Of a stretch of DNA of 64,000 nt, positions 8,949 through 17,109 are shown piece after piece. Below the pieces are notes generated by a model that saw only the letters and a program-made list of their open reading frames with translations, was not told where the DNA came from and ran no database searches. How positions within the stretch are numbered: position 1 is the first letter of the stretch; each line of letters opens with the position of its first letter. The stretch is from Geoalkalibacter halelectricus (lineage in GTDB: Bacteria; Desulfobacterota; Desulfuromonadia; Desulfuromonadales; Geoalkalibacteraceae): the NCBI RefSeq assembly GCF_025263685.1, contig NZ_CP092109.1:124001-188000 (forward strand). The letters run 5' to 3'. The translations under genes and the position numbers were made by a program.

Positions 8949-9577
8949 GGCAAGTGTTACAGATTCTCAGCCGCCTGGCCCTCACCGGCAAGGCGCGCTT
9001 GGCGCAGCGCTGCAATCCGCCGGCCCTGGCCGCCATCTGTCTGGCCCTGGTGCTGCTCGGCGCGGCGGCGGTACCGGTTCAGGCCAACCCAGCCGCACCG
9101 GCCCTGGAGGAATACGAAGCCAAGGCGGCCTTTGTCTTCAACTTCGCCAAATTCATCCATTGGCCCGAGACCAGAGCCCTGGACGAGGATCTGTGCATCG
9201 GCGTCGTCGGTGACAACCCCTTCGGTACCCACATCCTCCAATTGCAAGGAAGCAGGGTTGCCGGCCGCAGCATCGTCGTCGCCTTCCCGGCCACCGTAGC
9301 CGACCTGCTGTCCTGTGATCTGCTGTTCATCTCCGCCTCGGAAAGCCCGCGCCTTGAGGCTTTGCTCGGAGCCCTGGTGCAAGCCCCCGTCCTAACCGTC
9401 GGCGATATGGAGGGCTTCGCGGCGCGCGGCGGCATGATCGAGATGTACCTGCGCGACAACCGCATCCGCTTTCGCATCAACCTCGAGGCCGCGCGCGCGG
9501 CGGGCCTCGACATCAGCTCGCGCTTGCTGCAACTGGCCTCCAACGCCGAGGAACTGATGCGGGAGCAAAGACGATGA
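8936..9577 (+). CDS. YfiR-family (DUF4154) periplasmic regulator
   Basis: A 213-residue protein with an N-terminal hydrophobic segment (about residues 30-50, ending VQANPA) and then the YfiR/HmsC hallmark [19 protein letters not shown]. Further typical features are GVVGDNPFG, a central LLFIS strand and a C-terminal [20 protein letters not shown]. In Pseudomonas YfiR is a periplasmic repressor that binds the CHASE8 domain of the diguanylate cyclase YfiN. Here it is followed, with a 4-nt ATGA overlap, by a kinase bearing a CHASE8-like domain. The likely role (inference) is periplasmic control of that kinase. Confidence 0.88.
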   Translation: MAFLGQVLQILSRLALTGKARLAQRCNPPALAAICLALVLLGAAAVPVQANPAAPALEEYEAKAAFVFNFAKFIHWPETRALDEDLCIGVVGDNPFGTHILQLQGSRVAGRSIVVAFPATVADLLSCDLLFISASESPRLEALLGALVQAPVLTVGDMEGFAARGGMIEMYLRDNRIRFRINLEAARAAGLDISSRLLQLASNAEELMREQRR

Positions 9578-11598
9578 AAGCGTTCTTCGGCCGCCTGCCC
9601 ATCCGCCGCAAGCTCACCGCCATGACCCTGGTCACCAGCACTGTGGTGCTGGTCCTGACGGCGGCGGCCTTTACCCTCGTCGAGGTAGTCAGCTATCGCG
9701 ACAACGCCGTCGACAAACTCGCTTCCCTGGCGCGCATCGTCGCCGGCAACAGTCAGGCCCCCCTGCTGTTTGACGATTCCGAGGCCGCCGACCAGTTGCT
9801 CGGCACCTTGCGGGTGCAGAAAAACCTCATCGCAGCGGGGATCTACACCCCCCAGGGAGAAGCTTTCACTACCTGGGGCCTTACCGGTCAGCCACCATCA
9901 GACGTCTGCTGCTGTGAACTCGAGTTGCCCCGAATTACCGCCCTGACCCAGGGACTTCACCGTTTCAGCGGCCGCTCCCTGTGTTATTTTCAGCCGATTT
10001 ACTTCGACACCGAGCATCTCGGCTTTGTGCACCTCAAGTCCGACACCGGCGAGTTGCACGCGCGCCTGGCCTGGTTCGGCGCGGGGAGCCTGGGCGTGCT
10101 GGCGCTGTCGCTGCTCATCGCCTACCTGCTCGCTTCGCGCCTGCAAGCGGTGATTTCGAGCCCAATCCTGCACCTGGCCGAGTCCATGGAGGAGGTTTCA
10201 CGGCGGCGCAACTACGCCGTGCGCGTCCCGCGCCAAAGCGAGGATGAAATCGGCACCCTGATGGACGGCTTCAATCACATGCTCGAACAGATCGAGCAGC
10301 GCGACAACCGTCTCGAAGAGCACCGGCAAGGGCTCGAGGAACAGGTCGCGCGCCGCACCGAGGAACTCTCGCGCGCCAATGCCACCCTGGCCGCAACCAT
10401 CCAAGACCTGCGCCGCACCAAGGAGGCGGCCGAGACCGCCAATCGCGCCAAGTCGACCTTTCTGGCCAACCTCAGCCATGAAATCCGCACCCCCATGGTG
10501 GGCATCCTCGGCATGTCCGACCTGCTGCTGTCCTCATCCCTGAACGAACATCAGTTGCAATTGGCGGAGACGGTACGGGGATCGGGTGAAGCGCTGCTCG
10601 GGATTCTCGACGATCTGCTCGATATCGCCAAGATCGAGGCGGGCCGCCTGCGGCTGGTCCGTGACGCCTTCGATCCCCGCCAGGTGGTCGAGGACGCCCT
10701 GCGTTTGCTGGAAATCACCAGCCGCGCCAAGGGGTTGAACCTTCAGCACCGCATCGATCCGCGCATCCCCCCGCAGTTGCTCGGCGACGGCGGCCGCCTG
10801 CGCCAGATCGTTCTCAACCTGGCCGGCAACGCAGTCAAATTCACGCCGCAGGGCGAGGTGCGCGTCGAGCTGTCCGCTCTGAGCATCGAGGCCGAGCGCG
10901 CCCTGCTGCGCCTAGAAGTCAGCGATACCGGCATCGGCATCGCGGCCGACGCCCAGGCCCGAATCTTCGTGGCCTTCGCCCAGGCAGACACTTCGACCAG
11001 CCGTCAATTCGGCGGTTCGGGCCTGGGGCTGGCCATCGTGCGCGAACTGGTGCATCTGATGGACGGCACCATCGAGCTGCACAGCAACCCCGGCCAGGGC
11101 ACCACCCTACGCTGTGACATCCCCTTTGCCATTCCAAAACCGACGCCGGTCTATGAGCCGGCGCCCGCGTCCCGCGCCGCGCACCCTGAACAACCAGGCC
11201 CTCCGTCTGGTGACCAAAAGCGCATTCTGCTGGCCGAGGACAATCCCACCACCCAGCTGCTGGTGCGCCTGATCCTTGAACCCCTCAACCTGCACCTGCG
11301 CCTGGCCGCGGATGGTCATGAAGCTCTGGCGGCCATGGAAAACGAATCCTTCGATCTGATTCTCATGGACTGCCAGATGCCCGGGCTCGACGGCTTCGAG
11401 GTGACCCGCCGGCTGCGCGCCGCCGGTCACGACGTTCCCATCGTCGCTCTCACCGCCAATCTGCAGCGCAGTTTCCGTGAGTCCTGCCTGCAATCCGGCA
11501 TGAATGATTTTCTCGGCAAGCCCTTTCGCCAAGCCGAGCTGGTGGCCCTCATGGAGCGCTGGCTGGGCGATGCCGCCGATCAAAGGAGGGATGAATGA
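9574..11598 (+). CDS. hybrid sensor histidine kinase, CHASE8-HAMP-HisKA-HATPase-REC
   Basis: 674 residues. TM1 is at about 15-37 and a periplasmic sensor at about 38-160, whose [20 protein letters not shown] and following AGIY segments match CHASE8. TM2 is at about 165-185, then HAMP (about 187-245) and a coiled coil. HisKA reads [10 protein letters not shown] with phospho-acceptor His302. The HATPase_c domain contains N, G1 (DTGIGI) and G2 (GSGLGLAI) boxes. A linker of about 25 residues precedes the receiver domain (RILLAEDN...[13 protein letters not shown], phospho-acceptor Asp599, Lys in GKPF). No Hpt protein or output regulator lies nearby, so the final target is unknown. It is coupled to genes on both sides by 4-nt overlaps. 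Confidence 0.92.
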   Translation: MKAFFGRLPIRRKLTAMTLVTSTVVLVLTAAAFTLVEVVSYRDNAVDKLASLARIVAGNSQAPLLFDDSEAADQLLGTLRVQKNLIAAGIYTPQGEAFTTWGLTGQPPSDVCCCELELPRITALTQGLHRFSGRSLCYFQPIYFDTEHLGFVHLKSDTGELHARLAWFGAGSLGVLALSLLIAYLLASRLQAVISSPILHLAESMEEVSRRRNYAVRVPRQSEDEIGTLMDGFNHMLEQIEQRDNRLEEHRQGLEEQVARRTEELSRANATLAATIQDLRRTKEAAETANRAKSTFLANLSHEIRTPMVGILGMSDLLLSSSLNEHQLQLAETVRGSGEALLGILDDLLDIAKIEAGRLRLVRDAFDPRQVVEDALRLLEITSRAKGLNLQHRIDPRIPPQLLGDGGRLRQIVLNLAGNAVKFTPQGEVRVELSALSIEAERALLRLEVSDTGIGIAADAQARIFVAFAQADTSTSRQFGGSGLGLAIVRELVHLMDGTIELHSNPGQGTTLRCDIPFAIPKPTPVYEPAPASRAAHPEQPGPPSGDQKRILLAEDNPTTQLLVRLILEPLNLHLRLAADGHEALAAMENESFDLILMDCQMPGLDGFEVTRRLRAAGHDVPIVALTANLQRSFRESCLQSGMNDFLGKPFRQAELVALMERWLGDAADQRRDE

Positions 11599-13601
11599 AA
11601 CAGGTTTTGCTCGCTCTTGGCGGACTATTCCTGGTCGTGCTGGCGGGGCTGGCGGTTCCAACCCTCGGCAAGGCCAGATCCCTGACGGATTTTTCCCTTG
11701 AGGAACTCATGGCCATGGAGGTCACCACCCCGGCCAAATCGCCGCGGCGCTTCGACCAGACGCCGGCGGCGGTCTTCGTCATCACCGCCGAGGATATCCG
11801 CCGCTCGGGCGCAACCACCATCCCCGATCTGCTGCGCATGGTACCGGGCATGCAGGTGGCGCACATCGACGGGAACAAATGGGCGGTGAGCGCGCGCGGC
11901 TTCAACAGCCGCTTCGCCAACAAGCTGCTAGTGCTCATCGACGGCCGCAGCGTCTACACGCCGACCTTCTCGGGGGTGTATTGGGACGTCCAGGACACCC
12001 TGCTCGCCGATATTGAGCGCATCGAAGTCATCCGCGGACCGGGCGGCAGCCTTTGGGGCGCCAACGCGGTCAACGGCATCGTCAATATCATCACCAAGAG
12101 CGCCCGCGACACCCAGGGCGGCCTGGCCCAGGCGCGCGCCGGCAACCTCGAGCGCGGCGGCGGGGCGCTGCGCTACGGCGGCAAGAGCGGCCAGAATCAC
12201 TACTGGCGCGGCTTCGTGCAGTATTTCGATCGCGGCCCCCACCACGCCCTGCCGGGCGAGACGGCCGAGGACGACTGGCAGAGCTGGCGGGGGGGATTTC
12301 GCAGCGACCGTTATCCCGCACCCGACGAGCAGTTGACCCTGCAGGGCGAGGCATATGGCAGCCGCGCCGGAGCGGCGCGCACCGAGCACCTTTTCACCGC
12401 GCCCTTCGTGCGCACCAACACGGAGCCGACGCAAACCAACGGCGGCTTTTTACTGGCGCGCCGCTCCTGGGAAGTCTCCCCCGCGGCGCGTAACCGCCTC
12501 CAGGCCTTCGTCGATCATTTTCAGCGCCGCCGCAACCTGCTCGATGAGGACGAACGGCGCACCACCCTGGATGTGGACTTCCAGAACGAACTCGCCCTGG
12601 CGGCGGAGCGCAAGCTCACCTGGGGCCTGGGCTATCGCGTCAGCCGCGGCAGCTTTTCCGGCGGCCAGGTCGTCACCTATCATCCCCAGCGCCAAACCGA
12701 GCATCTGCTGAGCGTCTTCGCCCAGGCCGAATTGCCCCTGGTGGAAGAACGCCTGACCCTCTACGCCGGCAGCAAGGCGGAACATTTTTCATCGGTGGGC
12801 CTGGAAATTCAACCCAGCCTGCGCCTGCTGTGGACCCCCTCGTCCCGGCATTCCCTCTGGGCCTCGGCCGCTCGCGCGGTGGGCATCCCAAGCCGCGCCG
12901 ACCAAGAGGCCCTGATCATCCTCGCGGTGGTGCCCTCCGATCCGCCCCTGCCCTTGACCTCCCAGGGCAACCCCAACATCAAGGCTGAATCCCTCAAGGC
13001 TTTTGAAATCGGCTACCGCGCCCTCTTGAACGACAGCCTCAGCCTGGATATCGCAACCTTTTACAACATCTACGACGACCTGAGAAATTTCGAGGGCGAG
13101 CCGGCAGCATTCACTCTACCGGCGCCCCTGCCCCCCATGACAGCCCTGTACACCAGTCGCAACAACGAGACCAAGGTACACTCCCAGGGTGTTGAGGTGG
13201 CACTGAGCTGGCAGGCGCACCAACGCTTGCGCCTCATGGGCGCCTATTCCTACATCGATCTGAGGGTCAAGCCGCGGTTGGGGGTGGAGGATTTCGATTT
13301 CAGCGCGCAGAAGACCCCGCGCCACCAGGCGTCCCTGCGCACTTGGCTGGATCTGCCCAGGGAATGGGAACTCAACACCTGGCTTCGCTACGTCGACGCC
13401 CTGGAACGCGGCCCCGTGCCCTCCTACGTGGAACTCGACGCCAAGCTGTCCTGGGCGCCGCGCGCCAATCTGACCCTGGCCCTGGTGGGCCGCAATCTCC
13501 TCGACGGCCGACATCAGGAGTTTCCCCTGGAGACCTTCCTGAAAAATTCCGTCACCGAGGTGCGGCGCCAGGTATTCGCCGAGGCCGTCCTGACCTTCTA
13601 A
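11595..13601 (+). CDS. TonB-dependent outer-membrane receptor (second of the pair)
   Basis: A 668-residue paralogue of the receptor at the start of the operon. It has a signal peptide (about residues 1-25), mature N-terminus [14 protein letters not shown], and plug motifs nearly identical to the first ([57 protein letters not shown]). The barrel is diverged and ends in AEAVLTF. The start overlaps the kinase stop by 4 nt, making a four-gene transcription unit. High plug similarity with a divergent barrel suggests two related but distinct ligands sensed or imported through one signalling module (inference). Confidence 0.9.
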   Translation: MKQVLLALGGLFLVVLAGLAVPTLGKARSLTDFSLEELMAMEVTTPAKSPRRFDQTPAAVFVITAEDIRRSGATTIPDLLRMVPGMQVAHIDGNKWAVSARGFNSRFANKLLVLIDGRSVYTPTFSGVYWDVQDTLLADIERIEVIRGPGGSLWGANAVNGIVNIITKSARDTQGGLAQARAGNLERGGGALRYGGKSGQNHYWRGFVQYFDRGPHHALPGETAEDDWQSWRGGFRSDRYPAPDEQLTLQGEAYGSRAGAARTEHLFTAPFVRTNTEPTQTNGGFLLARRSWEVSPAARNRLQAFVDHFQRRRNLLDEDERRTTLDVDFQNELALAAERKLTWGLGYRVSRGSFSGGQVVTYHPQRQTEHLLSVFAQAELPLVEERLTLYAGSKAEHFSSVGLEIQPSLRLLWTPSSRHSLWASAARAVGIPSRADQEALIILAVVPSDPPLPLTSQGNPNIKAESLKAFEIGYRALLNDSLSLDIATFYNIYDDLRNFEGEPAAFTLPAPLPPMTALYTSRNNETKVHSQGVEVALSWQAHQRLRLMGAYSYIDLRVKPRLGVEDFDFSAQKTPRHQASLRTWLDLPREWELNTWLRYVDALERGPVPSYVELDAKLSWAPRANLTLALVGRNLLDGRHQEFPLETFLKNSVTEVRRQVFAEAVLTF

Positions 13602-13622
13602 ATTCTCCTTGTAACCTGAGCC

Positions 13623-14831
13623 TCAACTCTCGTCGGCATCGCGCCGCCGGCCCCGGGCTTCCATGGCGCGCAAATGTCGACGGGCCACCTCCTCGACTGC
13701 GTCGCTGCGCGTCATGTCGAGGGCCTGAAGAAAATACTGATAGGAGCTGGTGATGTGGCGCGGATGGCGCTCCAGGGCTAGGCCGGCGCCGAGAAACGCG
13801 CGATCCAGATCGGGGTCGTCGGGGCGCTCGGCGATGAAGCGGCGATAGAGGGGAATCGCCAGGTCCGTGCGTCCCTGGTCGAGCAGATAGGCACCGATGG
13901 CCAGCACGTCGCCGGAGGCCACCGCACGGCGCTCAGCGCGACCCTCCAAGCGCAGAAAACGATCCGCCGCCTGCTGGATGCGCCCCGCGGCCAGCTGTTG
14001 GTGGATGAAGGCCGGGGCCGCCGCATGCCTATCGCCGTCGCCCGCTTCCACCGCCCCGCGACGGTAACTCCGTTCCCCGCGCCAGAGGTTGAGACCCGGC
14101 ACTTTTTCCAGCCCCCAGGCCACCCCCAAACCGGCGAGAAAACCACCGATGTGCGCCCCGTAGGCGACTCCCGACTCCGCCCCGCCACGCGTGAGCAAAA
14201 ACGGCAACACATTGTCGATGAGCAGATAAAAACCCAGCACCAGCCGGGCCGGAACCAGGACCGTGGTGACGATGAAGGGAAACAAAAAGATCAGCACCCG
14301 CACCATGTTGCGCGGAAACCACAGGAAGTAAAAACCCAGCACCCCTGAAATCGCTCCGGACGCACCGATCAGGGGGGTTGTGGAACCGGCGACGAACAGG
14401 GAAAAGAACAGGGTGGCGCCGACGCCCGCCCCCAGGTAACACAAAAGATAGGGCACCGAACCGAGACGATGTTCGACGTTGTTGCCGAAGATCCACAAAA
14501 ACAGCATGTTGCCGAACAGATGCAGCCAGCCGCCGTGGAGAAACAAGGAGGTAAACAGCGTCAGCAGGGAAGGCTCGGCGGGGCGAAAGCCGTACTGATA
14601 GACAAACAGATCATAGGCGCTGATCTGATCATAGATCGCCTGGGCCGGCACCGCGCCGCGCACCCCGAGATCATAGAGAAATTCGAGCAACAGCGGATCG
14701 CTGATGTCCGGGCGCATGTGGCTGAGGGGCAGCGACACCAGGAACCAGACGGCGACATTGACGCCGAGCAACAGGTAGTTGACCCAAGGGGTGGAGCGCG
14801 GATTGGGATAATCGCCGATGGGCAAAAACAT
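13623..14831 (-). CDS. rhomboid-family intramembrane serine protease with C-terminal soluble domain
   Basis: 402 residues with six to seven membrane helices in the first 260. The catalytic dyad is Ser158 in GASGAISG and His227 in YGAHIGGFLAG, and the usual HLFGNMLFLWIFG segment (Asn108) is also present. Rhomboids cleave transmembrane substrates within the bilayer. A charged C-terminal tail of about 140 residues follows (HPRHITSSYQYFLQALDMTRSD and similar), which may fold as TPR-like helices. The gene converges on the receptor operon with only 21 nt between, and no clear terminator is visible there. Confidence 0.9.
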   Translation of the reverse strand: MFLPIGDYPNPRSTPWVNYLLLGVNVAVWFLVSLPLSHMRPDISDPLLLEFLYDLGVRGAVPAQAIYDQISAYDLFVYQYGFRPAEPSLLTLFTSLFLHGGWLHLFGNMLFLWIFGNNVEHRLGSVPYLLCYLGAGVGATLFFSLFVAGSTTPLIGASGAISGVLGFYFLWFPRNMVRVLIFLFPFIVTTVLVPARLVLGFYLLIDNVLPFLLTRGGAESGVAYGAHIGGFLAGLGVAWGLEKVPGLNLWRGERSYRRGAVEAGDGDRHAAAPAFIHQQLAAGRIQQAADRFLRLEGRAERRAVASGDVLAIGAYLLDQGRTDLAIPLYRRFIAERPDDPDLDRAFLGAGLALERHPRHITSSYQYFLQALDMTRSDAVEEVARRHLRAMEARGRRRDADES

Positions 14832-15057
14832 GTCGCAACCTTTGGTCGGAGGGACAGGCGCATCCGAAGCGCCGCATGACTAAAACTACGGTTAAAGTCT
14901 ACCACAGCGCAAGGCGGAACCGCGTTGGGGAGCCACCGGCCTTGCAAGGTCCGGCCCATGTGCTATATGTGAACGGGTGATTTTTCCGTCCGCTGAGGTT
15001 GGTCATGAGAGATGTGGACTTTGGTTTTCCCCTGATGCTTCCGTCGAGGATATTTTT

Positions 15058-15714
15058 ATGATCACCGTGCGCCTGCAGGAGAGCAACCGCAATTTTCCCG
15101 TCGGCAAGATTCTGTGTTTGGGCAGAAACTACGCCGAACACGCCAGGGAACTGGGCAACGAGGTCCCCGAGGAACCCGTGGTTTTTTTGAAACCGGCCAC
15201 CAGCATCATCCGCGCCGGCGAAGCGGTGGTGATCCCCGCCTACTCCAGCCAGTGCCAGCACGAGGTGGAGTTGGCGATGCTCATCGGCCGCTTCGGCAAG
15301 AACATCACCCGCCAGGACGCTCTCAAATATGTCGCCGGCTACGGCGTTGCCATCGACATGACCCTGCGCGACGTGCAGACCCGGCTGAAAAAAAAGGGCC
15401 TGCCCTGGGAGATCGCCAAGGGCTTCGACACCTCCTGCCCGGTGTCCGACTTCGCGCCCTGCGCACGGGTTTCCGACCCGCACAACCTCGCCCTGCGCCT
15501 GTGGGTCAACGGCGAGCTGCGCCAGGATGGCAACACCAGCCAGATGATCCACCGCCTCCCCGACATCATCGCCTACCTGTCCGGCATTTTTACCCTTGAG
15601 GAGGGCGACCTGATTCTCACCGGCACGCCCGCTGGGGTCGGCGAGGTGGTCGGGGGCGACAAACTGCGCGCCGAGATCGAACAGGTCGGCAGCCTGGAAG
15701 TCGTCGTCCAGTAG
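15058..15714 (+). CDS. fumarylacetoacetate hydrolase (FAH) family protein
   Basis: 218 residues. ATG 15058 is chosen because GAGGA lies 7 nt upstream; the longer frame from 14977 lacks support. FAH-fold signatures are present: ILCLGRNYAEHARELG, the metal-binding HEVELAMLIG, AIDMTLRDVQ and LILTGTPAGVG near the C-terminus. The family contains acylpyruvate hydrolases, oxaloacetate decarboxylases and HHED hydratases or isomerases, acting on short 2-oxo-acid substrates with Mg2+. The exact reaction cannot be read from the sequence. The 226-nt upstream gap to the divergent rhomboid gene shows only the presumed promoters. Confidence 0.88.
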   Translation: MITVRLQESNRNFPVGKILCLGRNYAEHARELGNEVPEEPVVFLKPATSIIRAGEAVVIPAYSSQCQHEVELAMLIGRFGKNITRQDALKYVAGYGVAIDMTLRDVQTRLKKKGLPWEIAKGFDTSCPVSDFAPCARVSDPHNLALRLWVNGELRQDGNTSQMIHRLPDIIAYLSGIFTLEEGDLILTGTPAGVGEVVGGDKLRAEIEQVGSLEVVVQ

Positions 15715-15768
15715 TTCCGGCGGGTAATCGCCGGGGCGGCGGGGTGGAATTGCGCGGCGGTGGAAGGT

Positions 15769-16467
15769 TCAACGGTCTTCGGGAGGGGTGGGCGTCGAAC
15801 GGCGCAACTGGTTGCTCAGGTGGTGGGCGCGGCGGGTCGGCTCCGGCTGGCGGAAGCGCCGACAGCACGCCAAAGTGATTTCCACCGCCCGGCGCTGGTC
15901 GACCAGATGCCCCGGCGAGACATACAGAGGCTTGGTCCCCGTGCGGGTGGTCAGTACCGTGCCGATGACATCCTCACCGTCGCGCAGAGGTGTGGCGGCG
16001 CCTTTTTCGGTTCCCGGAGCGACATGCTCCCCGCACAACCGGCTCTTGGCACAGCCGACGGTCGGCACCCCCAACCACAATCCCAGATGGCTCGCCAGAC
16101 CCAGGCGGCGCGGATGGGCGATACCCTGGCCGTCCACCAAAATCACCTCCGGCGCCTGGGCAAGCCGCTGAAAAGCCTGCAGGACCAAGGGCAGTTCGCG
16201 AAAGGACAACAGGCCGGGAATGTAGGGAAACTCCGAGTGACCCCGCGCCGTCGCCTCAGCCAGGGGTTCGAGGTCTGGAAAGGACAATACACTCACGGCC
16301 GCGAAGAATATCCGGCCGTGTTTTTCGTAGGAAACATCCACCCCCGCCACCCGGTTGATCCTGGCCGGCAGACGATCCGCGACGACGACTTGCGCGGCCA
16401 GACGACGCTGCAGGGCGACGGCCTCACGCGGGCTCAGATCCCAAGCGTGCAATGCGGGAAAATCCAT
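15769..16467 (-). CDS. nfi: endonuclease V (deoxyinosine 3'-endonuclease)
   Basis: A 232-residue DNA repair enzyme that nicks the second phosphodiester bond 3' to deoxyinosine and other deaminated bases. Family motifs are clear: VAGVDVSY (catalytic Asp44), the YIPGLLSFRE wedge region (catalytic Glu), VILVDGQGIAHPRRLGLASHLG (third acidic residue) and GCAKSRL. AGAGGA precedes the ATG. It is transcribed 35 nt after the zinc-ribbon gene on the same strand, so probably co-transcribed. The last 25 residues are basic and probably disordered. Confidence 0.94.
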   Translation of the reverse strand: MDFPALHAWDLSPREAVALQRRLAAQVVVADRLPARINRVAGVDVSYEKHGRIFFAAVSVLSFPDLEPLAEATARGHSEFPYIPGLLSFRELPLVLQAFQRLAQAPEVILVDGQGIAHPRRLGLASHLGLWLGVPTVGCAKSRLCGEHVAPGTEKGAATPLRDGEDVIGTVLTTRTGTKPLYVSPGHLVDQRRAVEITLACCRRFRQPEPTRRAHHLSNQLRRSTPTPPEDR

Positions 16468-16502
16468 GCCGTCCTCTTCCGTCGCGGGCGCCGCCCATGC
16501 TC

Positions 16503-16937
16503 TCAGAATTTGCAGCGCAGAGTTTTGCGGCCCTCTTCGAACAACACTTCGACTTTATTGGGCTTGAAGATGGCCGTCACCACCCCGACGCCGAAGAGGG
16601 GATGGCGAACCAGCTCGTCAGCCGCAAAGGCAGCCTCCATGGCATAGGGACGGGCTTGGCCCTGATCCTTGTCGGCCAGAGCCCGCTGCCACTGCTCCTG
16701 ATCGGCGCTGCGCGACGACCTGGCGGGCTTGTCGGTAACTCGCCGCGGCGTCGCCGCGCGGGCCTTGGGTTCAGCCTTGGGCGGCCGGTAGCCGTGCAGG
16801 CCGCCACAGGTGTTGCACTGCACCTTAACGGGACGCTCGGCCACCATGGCCACTACGGTGTGATTGGTGAGCATGCGACAGCGCGTGCATTGGGCGTCGA
16901 TATGTCCGCCGACGGTCGGTGTTTTACTGCTGCTCAT
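16503..16937 (-). CDS. zinc-ribbon protein with UvrD-tail-like (tudor/KOW-type) C-terminus, unknown function
   Basis: 144 residues. Residues about 12-46 hold two CXXC pairs (CTRC and CNTC), a likely zinc ribbon. A basic, Ala/Pro/Arg-rich linker follows. Residues about 105-142 (HPLFGVGVVTAIFKPNKVEV) resemble the small beta-barrel at the C-terminus of UvrD/PcrA helicases, which binds RNA polymerase (known for PcrA). Co-orientation with endonuclease V suggests a nucleic-acid or repair-related role, but this is inference. I do not recognise a named family. Confidence 0.75.
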   Translation of the reverse strand: MSSSKTPTVGGHIDAQCTRCRMLTNHTVVAMVAERPVKVQCNTCGGLHGYRPPKAEPKARAATPRRVTDKPARSSRSADQEQWQRALADKDQGQARPYAMEAAFAADELVRHPLFGVGVVTAIFKPNKVEVLFEEGRKTLRCKF

Positions 16938-17052
16938 GGGACTCCAGGAAAAAAACAGGTTGAAAACTTCATCGCCTCACTGAACTGAACGACGGAAACA
17001 AAGGGACATCTTTTACCATTGCGCCCGCCACCTCGTCAAGACGGTGGGTCCA

Positions 17053-17087
17053 CGGAAAAGGCCGCCCTTGTGAGGCGGCCCTTTCCG
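17053..17087 (-). terminator. terminator downstream of ppdK
   Basis: GGAAAaGGCCGCC and GGCGGCCcTTTCC form a stem around the loop CTTGTGA, 23 nt past the ppdK stop. On the minus strand the 3' arm ends in CCTTTTCC. Confidence 0.75.
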
Positions 17088-17109
17088 TACCTAAAAGCCC
17101 AGGATGTGG

